Below are positions 17,001-26,725 of a DNA stretch of 64,000 nt, one piece after another; within the stretch, counting starts at the first letter, position 1; each line of letters opens with the position of its first letter. The notes beneath the pieces were generated by a model, which saw only the letters and a program-made list of their open reading frames with translations, did not search any database and was not told where the DNA came from. The stretch covers positions 186,001 through 250,000 of the forward strand of contig NZ_JASCTH010000003.1 of the NCBI RefSeq assembly GCF_030009775.1, written 5' to 3'. The position numbers were made by a program, and so were the translations under genes. The DNA comes from Actinoplanes sandaracinus. GTDB lineage: Bacteria; Actinomycetota; Actinomycetes; Mycobacteriales; Micromonosporaceae.

Positions 17001-19576
17001 GGACCGGTGTACTCAGGGGTTGCTTCCTCGTCCTCGTCGTCGGAGGTGGAGTTCGTTGCCGCGGTCTCGTCGGTTCCGAGCGCGTCGAGGTCGGGCCGAT
17101 CGGCTCCCCACTGGTCGGACTCCTCATCCGGCTGGCTCGGGCCGGGACGCGGGAACCATCCGCCGACGAACGACTTGTCCTCCAGAGCGCTGACGTCGAC
17201 AGTGTCGTCTTCCGCGTCGGTCTGCGGTCGTGGCGGGACCTGCTCCGCACGCATCCGCTCGGCGAGGTATGCGGCCGCGCGCGCTTTGACCTCCTCGTCC
17301 CAGCCTCCGGAGTCGCCGGTGGAAACGGTGACCTGGTTCTTCGGCGTGCTACTCATCGCAGCGACCCGTCGCGATCCTCCGGCCTGTCCGCCCCGGTTTC
17401 CCGAGACGGCATCTCGGGTCTTTCCGGACTTGGACCGAATCGACACCGTCACGCCGCCGGCTGCCTTTCCGTCGGGCTTACCCGCGCCACGCGGCCCTCC
17501 AGAAGCGGCTGCGTTCTTACGCCCGCTTCCGGCGAAACGCTCAGCCGCTCCCTCGAAGGCCAGCACGTTCCCCGCGCCGGCCTCACCCGCACCGCTTCTA
17601 CCAGCGCCGCTTCTACCAGCGCCGCCTTTGCCCGTAACGGACTTGCCAGCGGCGGCTTTCGCCACGACGGCTTTGCCCGCGAGAGCTTTCCCGGCGACAG
17701 CCTTACCCACAGAACTTTTCCCGGCGATGGCCTTACCCGCGATTTTGTCTGCGATAGCCCTGCTGGCGACGGTCTTGCCAGTTCCGGTCTTGCTAGCCCC
17801 GGTCTTGCCCGTAGCGGTTTTGCCGGTGACGGTCTTGCCGGTGACGGTCTTGCCGGCCACCGCTTTGGTCACGGCGGGCTTACCACTCACTACATTGCTC
17901 GCGGAGGGCTTACCGGCCACTGTCCTGCTCGCGGAGACCTTGCCAGCCGCGGCATTACCCACGGTGGTCTTGCCCGCCACTGACCTGCCGGTGGTGGCCT
18001 TACCTGCCGTCTGATCGGCAGACAAGCCCTTGCCCGTGGAAGTCCTGCCGAGGGAGGACTTGCTTGCTGGAGCCGTCACGCCCGCTGCCTTGACGCCCGC
18101 TGACCTCGGTGTCCCGGCCTTCACTACCGCTGACTTCGGGGATGTCCCGGCCTTCGCTCCCCCTGACTTCGAGGATGCCCCGCGCACACCCGCCACTTTC
18201 GCGGTGACGGCCATCCCGGTCGCTGACTTCACGCCTGCAGACTTCGCGGTCGCCGACTTCACCGTCGCTGACTTCGCGATCGCTGACCTCACGGCCGCAG
18301 GCTTCTTCGCTGACGGTTTTGTCGAGTCCACATGGCCCGACGCGGTCCTCGCGACCGCAGACGTTCCGGCTTGCTTGCCCACTGTTCCGGTTCCCGACGA
18401 CCCGCCGGTCGAACCTTTACCTGCGAGCGACATCGATGTGGCGGCACGGCCCTTCACTGAAGCGCGCGTCGTCTCAAGATCGGTAGCCGTCCGGGACGAG
18501 ACCATTCGACCCGCGCCGGTCTTGGTGGCCGCGACCGCTCGTGCTGCCGGCTTCCTGGGCGCAACCGCTTCGACAGTCGCTCTCCCACCCACCCGCTGGG
18601 CGGCGACCTTGCCGCTCCGAGCCTGGTTCGCGGCCGATGCCCTAGCCGAGGGCGCCACCTTGTTCGCGGCTTCCTTAGCAACTGCAGCAACTGCTTTGGA
18701 ACTGGCTGCTTTGGAACTGGCTGTTTTAGAACCGGCTACCGTGGTTCCGGTGGACCCGGCGGTCGCTGCCTTCGCTGTGGCCATCCGTCCTCCGGCGTTC
18801 GCGGCGACCGCCCGCCCGGCCGTCGGCTTCACACCCGACGGTCCGGATCCAGCCCGCTGGACAACCGGACGCTGGGCCGCCTGCTTCGCCCCCGCCGAGC
18901 CGGCCTTGGCCGCCGTCCTCACCCTGGTCGGGGCCGCGGCCTTGGCCGCCGTTCCCGGCTTGGCACCGGTCATCCTGGCCACGGGGGTCACCGTCTGCTG
19001 TCTTCCCGGGGTCGCCTTCGGCGCGGCCTGCTTGCTGCTCGATCCGCGCTGAGCACCGACGGCCTGCTTGCCGGCAGCCGCCTTCGCCGCGCCCTGCTTG
19101 ACCACCTTGGCCGCCGGTTGCGCCGCCCGCGCCGACTGCACCGACCGAGGCGCCGGGGCGCCGGCTGAGACGGCCTTCGCGGAGGCCCGCGCGGTCACGC
19201 TCTTACCAGCGACGCTCTTCGCGGTCACGCTCTTGCCCGCAGCGGTCTTCGCAGCGGCAGCCTTGGCCACGGCGGCCTTAGCAGCGGTGGCCTTGGCAGC
19301 GGCCGACGCGGAAGCAGCAGCCTTGCCGGTGGGCTTGACGGTTGCGGGCTTGGCCGCGGTGGGCTTGGCGCTCGAAGAGCGGGACCCCGCCGGCGACGCG
19401 ACGCCGCCCGGCTTGGCCGTGGAGCGGGTGGACCGCCGGGAGGTGTCGCCCGGCGAGGAGGCGGAGGCGGCGGGTGCGGCGGTCGCGCGGGTGCCCGTAC
19501 CGGAAGGGGTGGATCGGGGTCGGGGGCCCGCGCCGAAGGCAGCGGGCCTGGTCGAAGCCTTTTTGGCAGCGGGCAT
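14057..19576 (-). CDS. Giant histone H1-like Ala/Lys/Thr-repeat protein with a central acidic domain
   Basis: A single 1839-residue frame starting at ATG 19576, with an AAGGAGG site nine bases upstream. Residues 1 to about 740 are basic, with Lys roughly every fifth residue (TGKTVTGKTA-like units). Residues about 741-985 are acidic and less repetitive, with WDEEVKARAAAYLAERMRAE and DDDDGQDDDDWDDDEDG tracts. Residues about 1105-1839 are basic again, with STAAKTTAAKTTAAK units. The basic parts resemble eukaryotic H1 tails, chlamydial Hc2 and the Lys/Ala tail of mycobacterial HupB, so nonspecific DNA binding is likely (inference). No enzyme domain, signal peptide or membrane helix is seen. A Met at residue 741 could start a shorter product. 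Confidence 0.8.
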   Translation of the reverse strand: MPAAKKASTRPAAFGAGPRPRSTPSGTGTRATAAPAASASSPGDTSRRSTRSTAKPGGVASPAGSRSSSAKPTAAKPATVKPTGKAAASASAAAKATAAKAAVAKAAAAKTAAGKSVTAKSVAGKSVTARASAKAVSAGAPAPRSVQSARAAQPAAKVVKQGAAKAAAGKQAVGAQRGSSSKQAAPKATPGRQQTVTPVARMTGAKPGTAAKAAAPTRVRTAAKAGSAGAKQAAQRPVVQRAGSGPSGVKPTAGRAVAANAGGRMATAKAATAGSTGTTVAGSKTASSKAASSKAVAAVAKEAANKVAPSARASAANQARSGKVAAQRVGGRATVEAVAPRKPAARAVAATKTGAGRMVSSRTATDLETTRASVKGRAATSMSLAGKGSTGGSSGTGTVGKQAGTSAVARTASGHVDSTKPSAKKPAAVRSAIAKSATVKSATAKSAGVKSATGMAVTAKVAGVRGASSKSGGAKAGTSPKSAVVKAGTPRSAGVKAAGVTAPASKSSLGRTSTGKGLSADQTAGKATTGRSVAGKTTVGNAAAGKVSASRTVAGKPSASNVVSGKPAVTKAVAGKTVTGKTVTGKTATGKTGASKTGTGKTVASRAIADKIAGKAIAGKSSVGKAVAGKALAGKAVVAKAAAGKSVTGKGGAGRSGAGRSGAGEAGAGNVLAFEGAAERFAGSGRKNAAASGGPRGAGKPDGKAAGGVTVSIRSKSGKTRDAVSGNRGGQAGGSRRVAAMSSTPKNQVTVSTGDSGGWDEEVKARAAAYLAERMRAEQVPPRPQTDAEDDTVDVSALEDKSFVGGWFPRPGPSQPDEESDQWGADRPDLDALGTDETAATNSTSDDEDEEATPEYTGPADAVESGWVSTLARISTEDGHQLSTGAGAKPDGVDASAAEAVDEVIRSQITASPTESAANVGGTAAVPSAADDDDGQDDDDWDDDEDGPQAADRLDSDEDEDEREDGFADEAVVTEPVTTARSVRTSTRSGRTRTSFTAPTGSRAAGAEDAAMGMAEDAESAAVTPGGRNAAGTRTLRGRAGAAKVAAESGQTAQAGRKPVGTKTARGKAATGEMAEPGTANFAGDEAEFTEFEPVTDPKKSMPRTAGGRAAARASVTKTAATKTTGARTARPKATGTKTTGTKATPAGPKAVAGKAAARAGAKNAGATGPGAVATATRSTPGRAAGATAGKAAGTKAAGATAGKAAGTKAAAVTGSGAAGTRAAGSRNAGAGAAGTKATAAKAVGTKATTARTATGATGGTAARTASAKAAGPKKTAAKTTAAKTTAAKTTAKEGVAKAVPSKATSAKRGPVKAAQAEVAGTTARGGTTAKATRGKATGTKATGTKATGTKAAGAKATGVKATGTKAAGTKATGAKATVKRTAPGKTATAGAAKVTATKATATKATATKATAAKAAASKAPLGKATAAKSAANATGRKAAPTKASATKAPATKATAGAKATVSRSGGVKATAAKSAGAKVAASKATAAKAAGLKAAASKAATREGTVAKAAKAKATAGKAVKATAGRATVTKSASGKASQAGGRAAVAGGAGVKATASKASATKAATARATAAKSVGARGAVGKAGAAKAATARGAGAKATAAKSAGAKATAGMVSGAKATAAKAKAAPAKSMTAKSTTAKATTARSTAAKASTATAARGSTAKRTAGGTPAKATAAKSTAAKTTAAKTTAAKSTAAKTTAAKTTAAKSTAAKTSEAKTTAGKATASRAGGSNSAAVKATNVKAASGSRAGTVGARSGTKAAGGTAAGRATNKPTRGATGVAEAGKGAGNAAKATRAPRSSGANAGVGASGRTPGSARTARNTAKSEPVKASRAAARRR
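14436..14553. repeat. 45-bp tandem repeat in the histone-like gene
   Basis: A 45-bp unit starting GTTTTGGCCGCCGTCGACTT repeats at 14436 and 14481, with a partial third copy from 14526. The first two copies are essentially identical at the DNA level. Each unit encodes three pentapeptides of the AKxTA type, so copy changes keep the frame. Confidence 0.85.
15341..15385. repeat. 15-bp tandem repeat in the histone-like gene
   Basis: Three exact copies of GGCTGTGGCTTTGGT, with a degenerate fourth copy after them. Similar short 15-bp runs occur near 15530-15575, 15700-15755, 17580-17620 and 17815-17860 of the same gene, matching its five-residue protein period. Confidence 0.85.
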
Positions 19577-19690
19577 CGAGGTGTTCCTCCTTGCGAATGA
19601 CTGTGGGCACGTCCGCGCCGGGAGACTTGCGGCTCCGGCCGGGCCGGAACGGCACTTGGCCGCTCCGGTCGAGCCGGAGCGGCGCTTACG

Positions 19691-19897
19691 TCAGCTGGCT
19701 TCCCCTGTCCAGCGGGCGTCCTCGGCATCCCAATCGGCATTGCGCTTCTCGACGGTCTCGAGTGCCCGCGTCGCTTCGTCAGCCGTGGCGTAGGGACCGA
19801 GCCGGTATTGAGCGGGGCACACGTCGTCGCCACTCTCCACCCGGTGGTCGCGGAGGCACCAGAAGTAGCCCACTCCGCCCAGCCCACTGTCGTTCAT
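19691..19897 (-). CDS. Small conserved actinobacterial protein upstream of the histone-like gene
   Basis: 68 residues beginning MNDSGLGGVGYFWCLRDHRV. It contains two Cys residues (FWCL and DVCPAQ) and RLGPYATADEATRALETVEKR, a beta-alpha pattern like SPOR-type repeats, and ends with acidic/Trp sequence. Similar short proteins are common in actinobacteria but have no known function. It lies 114 bp upstream of the giant gene in the same direction, so the two may share a promoter. The purine-rich GATGGA upstream of ATG 19897 is close to the start. Confidence 0.7.
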   Translation of the reverse strand: MNDSGLGGVGYFWCLRDHRVESGDDVCPAQYRLGPYATADEATRALETVEKRNADWDAEDARWTGEAS

Positions 19898-19961
19898 TCC
19901 ATCACTGTGCCGCTAAAACCGGCCAAGCGCTACCGATTCGGGCAAAAAGTCCTAAATTTCC

Positions 19962-19967
19962 ATTGTA
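19962..19967 (-). promoter_or_regulatory. Candidate -10 element for the 68-aa/histone-like gene pair
   Basis: On the minus strand, TACAAT lies in a locally A/T-rich patch about 65 bp upstream of ATG 19897. No convincing -35 hexamer is seen at the right distance, so this is only a candidate. Confidence 0.35.
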
Positions 19968-20098
19968 GAGCGGGATAGCCGGGGCGTGGGCACCGTGCCC
20001 GAAAGGCGCGTTGAGCACCGAAAGCGACGCGGACGTCGCGCGGGAGACTCGGGACATCACCCGTGCGGTGGGGGGCGGCGAGGCCCGTACAAGATAGG

Positions 20099-20127
20099 AA
20101 AAAGCCCCGGCCGAAACCGGCCGGGGC
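20099..20127 (-). terminator. Rho-independent terminator of asd
   Basis: On the minus strand, a 10-bp perfect stem GCCCCGGCCG/CGGCCGGGGC with a four-base loop is followed by TTTTT, 20 bp past the asd stop. Confidence 0.9.
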
Positions 20128-20146
20128 GGTGAGACGACGGTGAGGC

Positions 20147-22667
<2,521 letters not shown>

Positions 22668-22739
22668 GCTTTCTCGTTCGGCACGCCCGCCGGAAACTGA
22701 GGCGCAACCGGCGGAAACTCACCCCGCAACCGGAAAGAC

Positions 22740-23348
22740 TCAGGACGCCGGCGCCAGATCGATCGTGTGCTGGGTGTGCGTGACCTTCGCCTGCAGGTAT
22801 CGCACGTTCGCCGGGGAGGCGTGCACACCGGTCGGCCGGACCGCCCGCACGTCGACGCCCAGCTCACGCAGCTGACGGGACTTGTCCGGGTTGTTGGTGA
22901 GCAGCTCGACGGCCTCGGCGCCGAGTGCTTCCAGCATCTGTGCGGCGGCGGTGTACTCCCGCTCGTCGTCGGCGTGCCCGAGTGCCCGGTTCGCCTCGTA
23001 GGTGTCCATTCCCTGCTCCTGGAGGGCGTAGGCGTCGAGTTTCGCGTACAGCCCGATGCCACGGCCCTCCTGTCGCAGGTAGAGCAGGTAACCGCCGACC
23101 TCGGCGATGCGCTCCACGGCCTCGCGCAGCTGCGGACCGCAGTCGCAGCGCTGAGAGCCGAAGACGTCGCCGGTCATGCACTCGGAGTGCAGCCGGACGA
23201 GCGGCAACTCGGCGCCTGCGGCGTCGCCGAGAGCGAGCGCGAGATGCTCCTTCCCGTCGGACAAGCCGTTGAAGGTGACCACCTCGGCGGTGGTGCGGTA
23301 TCCGTCGGGGAACTCGAGCGGAACAGTGACGCGCGTACGAACCGGCAT
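22740..23348 (-). CDS. ribA: GTP cyclohydrolase II
   Basis: 202 residues matching the stand-alone RibA. Zinc-binding Cys residues lie in HSECMTGDVFGSQRCDCG, the catalytic region is RQEGRGIGL, and the Tyr/Thr segment PDKSRQLRELGVDV follows. It opens GTP to formate, pyrophosphate and the diaminopyrimidine that starts riboflavin synthesis. Many actinobacteria also carry a RibBA fusion elsewhere, and this copy has no DHBP synthase domain. AGGGAGAGGG precedes ATG 23348, and an inverted repeat lies 16 bp further upstream. No FMN riboswitch fold is seen. Confidence 0.94.
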   Translation of the reverse strand: MPVRTRVTVPLEFPDGYRTTAEVVTFNGLSDGKEHLALALGDAAGAELPLVRLHSECMTGDVFGSQRCDCGPQLREAVERIAEVGGYLLYLRQEGRGIGLYAKLDAYALQEQGMDTYEANRALGHADDEREYTAAAQMLEALGAEAVELLTNNPDKSRQLRELGVDVRAVRPTGVHASPANVRYLQAKVTHTQHTIDLAPAS

Positions 23349-23363
23349 GCCCTCTCCCTGTGC

Positions 23364-23379
23364 ACTTGACGCTTCAAGT
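23364..23379. promoter_or_regulatory. Inverted repeat upstream of ribA
   Basis: ACTTGA-CGCT-TCAAGT is a perfect six-base inverted repeat 16 bp ahead of the ribA start codon. It overlaps where a promoter or operator would lie. The binding protein is unknown. Confidence 0.4.
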
Positions 23380-23437
23380 ACGGATCGACCGTACGCGCCG
23401 GTTCATGAGGAGGCCACGGTTGCGGGTGGGTCGCGGA

Positions 23438-24523
23438 TCACAGGCCCAGATCGACCTCAGATGTCCGATCAGAGCGGTTCGGGAGGATATTGGTGATGAG
23501 CACGATCAGACACCCGATCGCCGAGTAGAGCGTCAAGATCGTCAAATGGCTGCCGATCGGCGCGTCCGGGAAGTACAGATTGTCACGGACTGCCTGCACC
23601 CCCGCGCCGGTCGGCAGGTGCTCCCCGAGCTCCCGCCCGAAGGCCGGCAGGAACTCCGGCAAGATGCTGGCTCCCGAGATCACCGTCCCGATCGTGAAGT
23701 AGAAGGCGCCGACCAGCGCTCCGGCCGGTCCGACGAGCGCCACCGCCCCGGCCGTCGATCCGGTCACGGCCAGTGAGATCAACGAGAAGATGCAGAGCAT
23801 CTCCGGGAGGTCGGCGCCCTCACCGACCCCGAACCAGGTCATCGACCAGAGCACCGCGGCGGCGGAGCCGACCGCGTAGATGATCAACGTCGCGAGATGC
23901 GCGACACCGCGACGCCACGATCTGCGGGTGCGGGGAATCAGCCGCCCCAGCCCGATGGAGGCGATCGTCCCGCCCAGTGACAGCGCCTGGGTGAGAAAGC
24001 CGAGCGACGCCCCGTTCACGTCGTCGGCGGGCAGCGGCACCACGTCGGTGACCTGAGGGGTCGCGATCAGCGACTCCGTCACGGCGATACTGACCGTGTC
24101 ACCGTTCGCGGCCATCGTCGCCAGTTGGCTCGCCTTCTGCTGCTGCATGACGTCGCTGTAGGTGGTCCGCAGCAGCGACGCCGCCGAGGGCCCGGCCGCC
24201 CCGGCCACGTAGAGGACCGGCTCCGTCCCGCTGACGTCCACCCCGCCGTAGACCTCGCGCCGCCGGACCGCCGCGGTCAGCGCGTCGGCCGAGGCGTAGT
24301 CGGAGACCGCGAACGCGCCGCTCTCCGTCAGCATCGCGGTGATCGACTCACGCTGGTCCGCCCTGGCCACCAGGCCGACCGGCAGGTCGTGCGGCGCCGC
24401 CCTGTGCCCCATGCCCAGGTAGTACGCGGTCAGCAACAGCTGGACCAGCACTCCGACCACGCAGACGACCAGCGCGAACCGCCGGAACTGCTTCACCGAC
24501 CCGATCTCGTTGTCGTCCCCCAC
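23438..24523 (-). CDS. Multi-pass membrane protein, ABC-2/YhgE-type permease-like
   Basis: 361 residues. One N-terminal transmembrane helix (RRFALVVCVVGVLVQLLLTA) is followed by an extracytoplasmic domain of about 150 residues with low similarity to ABC-2 permease periplasmic regions. About five to six helices come next, including TIASIGLGRL, LATLIIYAVGSAAAVLW, VGPAGALVGAFYFTIGTVI and ILTLYSAIGCLIVLI. The layout matches the YhgE/Pip and ABC-2 type permease families. No ATPase gene is adjacent, so it may act alone or with a distant partner. The start is GTG 24523. Confidence 0.75.
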   Translation of the reverse strand: MGDDNEIGSVKQFRRFALVVCVVGVLVQLLLTAYYLGMGHRAAPHDLPVGLVARADQRESITAMLTESGAFAVSDYASADALTAAVRRREVYGGVDVSGTEPVLYVAGAAGPSAASLLRTTYSDVMQQQKASQLATMAANGDTVSIAVTESLIATPQVTDVVPLPADDVNGASLGFLTQALSLGGTIASIGLGRLIPRTRRSWRRGVAHLATLIIYAVGSAAAVLWSMTWFGVGEGADLPEMLCIFSLISLAVTGSTAGAVALVGPAGALVGAFYFTIGTVISGASILPEFLPAFGRELGEHLPTGAGVQAVRDNLYFPDAPIGSHLTILTLYSAIGCLIVLITNILPNRSDRTSEVDLGL

Positions 24524-24550
24524 CAGCCGAGCCTCGCGGACTCGGCGCCC

Positions 24551-25456
24551 CTATGTGGCCAGATCGGCCGGATCCGTGTTGGCTCCGCAGAGCAGCACGA
24601 CCACCCGCTCTCCCTTCTCCGGCCGGTAGGCGCCGGACAGCAGGGCGGCCTGCGCCGCGGCGGTGCCGTGCTCGACCACGACCCGGTGCTCGTCCCAGAG
24701 CCGGCGGCGGGCCTCGACGATGGCCGAGTCGTCGACCAGCACCGACGTGATGCCGGCCGCGCTCGCCAGCGCGAAGGCGATGTCTCCGATCCGCCGGGCG
24801 CCGAGTGAGTCGGCCGCCACGCCGGAGACGGGCACATCCGTCGGCTCGCCGGCCTCCAGCGCCGCGTTCAGGGCCCGCGAGGTGGCCGGTTCGACCGCGA
24901 CGATGCGGGCCTTCCCGTCCAGAGCGGCGATGACGCCCGCCATCAGTCCGCCGCCGCCCACCGCCACGAGCACGGTGTCGAAGCCCACCTGCTCCATCAG
25001 TTCCAGGCCGATCGTGCCGTTGCCCGCGACCATCGCCGGGTCGTCGTAGGCGTGGCAGAACAGAGCGCCGGTCCGCGACGCCCGGACGGTGGCGGCGGCG
25101 TACGCCTCGGCGTACTCCCCACCCTCCTGGACCACCCGCGCGCCCAGCTTGCCGAGCTTGGCCACCTTGACCGCCGGCGCGGTGACCGGCACGAACACCT
25201 CGACCGGGAGACCCAGCTCGCGGGCCGCGTAGGCGGCGGCCAGCCCAGCATTGCCACCCGAGGCCGCCACCAGGCCCGCCGGGGACACCGGACCGGTGAG
25301 GATCCGGTTCATCATGCCGCGCGTCTTGAACGAGCCCGCGTGCTGAGTGAACTCCAGCTTGAACCACCGGTCCGGGCCGTCCGCCAGCACCGGGGTCCGC
25401 CGGATCCGGCCGTCGATACGCTTCGCCGCGGCCCGCACGTCCGCCAGGTCAACCAT
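24551..25456 (-). CDS. PLP-dependent threonine/serine dehydratase-like enzyme
   Basis: 301 residues of the fold-type II PLP family. Lys in AGSFKTRGMMN forms the Schiff base, SGGNAGLAAAYAA binds the phosphate side, and VAVGGGGLMAGV is the glycine-rich phosphate loop. The C-terminal regulatory domain of biosynthetic IlvA is missing, so it is closer to catabolic threonine ammonia-lyases or serine racemase-like enzymes. It deaminates hydroxy amino acids to oxo acids. ATG 25456 was chosen by family start. It lies 11 bp downstream of the GAPDH-like gene stop and is probably in one operon with it. Confidence 0.88.
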   Translation of the reverse strand: MVDLADVRAAAKRIDGRIRRTPVLADGPDRWFKLEFTQHAGSFKTRGMMNRILTGPVSPAGLVAASGGNAGLAAAYAARELGLPVEVFVPVTAPAVKVAKLGKLGARVVQEGGEYAEAYAAATVRASRTGALFCHAYDDPAMVAGNGTIGLELMEQVGFDTVLVAVGGGGLMAGVIAALDGKARIVAVEPATSRALNAALEAGEPTDVPVSGVAADSLGARRIGDIAFALASAAGITSVLVDDSAIVEARRRLWDEHRVVVEHGTAAAQAALLSGAYRPEKGERVVVLLCGANTDPADLAT

Positions 25457-25467
25457 GATCGCCAAGA

Positions 25468-26526
25468 CTAGGCGACGCTCCAGGAGACCCGGCTCGACCC
25501 GACCGGTAAACGTTCTCCCACCAGACACGCCAGATCCAGTAAGCGGTTCGAGAAGCCCCACTCGTTGTCGAACCAGCCGCGCACCTTCACCCCGCCGTCC
25601 GCGGTGGCCTGCGTGCCGGACGGGTCGAAGAGACAGGACGCCGCGTTGTTCTTCACGTCGATCGAGACGGTCGGGTCCGGGTCGTACGCCAGAATGCCGC
25701 GCAGCGGTCCCGCGGCGGCCTCGGCCATCGCCCGGTTGACCTCCTCGGCGGTCACCGGCCGGCCGGTCTGCCCGGAGAGTTCGGCCAGCGAGCCGATCGG
25801 GGTGGGCACGCAGTAGTAGCTGTAGCGCATCTCGCCGATCTCCGGCAGCGCCACCCGCACCAGGTCACCGACCACGTAGTTGTGCGGGATGATGCTCTCG
25901 CCGCCAGCCCGGCCCAGGCGGGGATCGTCGCGTGAGGTGTCGACCGCCGCGTCCTGCACCCGCTGCCAGCCCTGGGCGGCCAGGATGACCGAGGTGTTCA
26001 CCGAACGCAGCCCGAACCGGTCGAGCAGCACCTTGGCCATCACGGTCAGCGCGTTGACCCCGCACGAGGCCGGCGAGACGACATCGTGCACGACCGGGTC
26101 GTAGCTCGCGTGGTTGGCTCCGTAGATCAGGAACGCGTCCGGGTCGTCGGCCGAAGCACTGATCACCACCTTGCGAGCGCCGCCGTGGGTGATGTGCTTT
26201 CGGGCCGTGCTCCCGGCCCGGAACCGGCCGGTGGCCTCGATCACCACGTCCACCCCGTGTTCCGCCCACGGGATCCGCTCCGGCCGCTCATGGTGGAATG
26301 CGCGAATGGCGTGGTCGTTCACCACCAGATAGTCCCCCCGCGCCGTCACCGTCCCCGGGAAGGATCCGCGGACACTGTCCCGGCGCAGGCCGTAGGCCAG
26401 TTTCTCGGTCGGCGCGATGTCGTTCACCGCGGCGATCTCCACACCCGGGTGTGGCATGGCGGCCACGATCCGGGTCAAACTTCGGCCGATCCGCCCCAGC
26501 CCATTGATCCCGATCGCGACAGTCAT
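25468..26526 (-). CDS. GAPDH family protein with altered catalytic residues
   Basis: 352 residues from ATG 26526 with CAGGAGCG upstream. The N-terminal NAD-binding domain is ordinary (AIGINGLGRIGRSL, VNDI, VIEATGRF). The catalytic domain keeps the nucleophile Cys near residue 155, but in ASCGVN instead of ASCTTN. The segment that should hold the catalytic His (HSYT) reads AAQGWQ near 183-188, and the phosphate-binding STGAAK region reads IIPHNYVVGD. WFDNEWGFSNRLLDL at the C-terminus is canonical. Dehydrogenase activity on glyceraldehyde 3-phosphate is therefore doubtful. It may act on another aldehyde or have a regulatory role (inference). It heads a pair with the PLP lyase. Confidence 0.85.
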   Translation of the reverse strand: MTVAIGINGLGRIGRSLTRIVAAMPHPGVEIAAVNDIAPTEKLAYGLRRDSVRGSFPGTVTARGDYLVVNDHAIRAFHHERPERIPWAEHGVDVVIEATGRFRAGSTARKHITHGGARKVVISASADDPDAFLIYGANHASYDPVVHDVVSPASCGVNALTVMAKVLLDRFGLRSVNTSVILAAQGWQRVQDAAVDTSRDDPRLGRAGGESIIPHNYVVGDLVRVALPEIGEMRYSYYCVPTPIGSLAELSGQTGRPVTAEEVNRAMAEAAAGPLRGILAYDPDPTVSIDVKNNAASCLFDPSGTQATADGGVKVRGWFDNEWGFSNRLLDLACLVGERLPVGSSRVSWSVA

Positions 26527-26631
26527 CGAGCGCTCCTGGATTCGTGATGCTTTGTCAGCATTTCCCCCGTGACTTGGTTCCCCCGTTCCCACAAGGGTCC
26601 ACCCGGTGTCACGACTTCGACACTATGAGTT

Positions 26632-26644
26632 GTGCAAGTTGCAC
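26632..26644. promoter_or_regulatory. Palindrome with core TGCAAGTTGCA between the GAPDH-like and TIR genes
   Basis: GTGCAAGTTGCAC is a perfect 13-bp palindrome with a single central base. It lies 81 bp before the TIR start and 105 bp before the GAPDH-like start, in the 199-bp divergent region. The same 11-bp core occurs at 38530. Confidence 0.5.
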
Positions 26645-26725
26645 GTCAACGCACGACATTCTCACACCACGGCAGAGACGGCCATCGAAACGCGGACAAC
26701 ACAGTGGACGGGCATCCGGCATGCT

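Noticed and set aside
12387..19050. Long plus-strand open frames (over 1000, 450 and 400 codons) opposite the histone-like and RNB genes
   Set aside because: They are shadow frames of the Lys/Ala/Thr codon pattern on the minus strand. They lack ribosome-binding sites and family motifs and run through the RNB gene.
23340..23437. FMN riboswitch upstream of ribA
   Set aside because: The leader is too short and lacks the conserved RFN blocks; only an inverted repeat is seen.
24348..25367. A 339-codon minus-strand frame overlapping the PLP lyase
   Set aside because: It is in another frame of the same gene and is Gly/Arg-rich with no motif.
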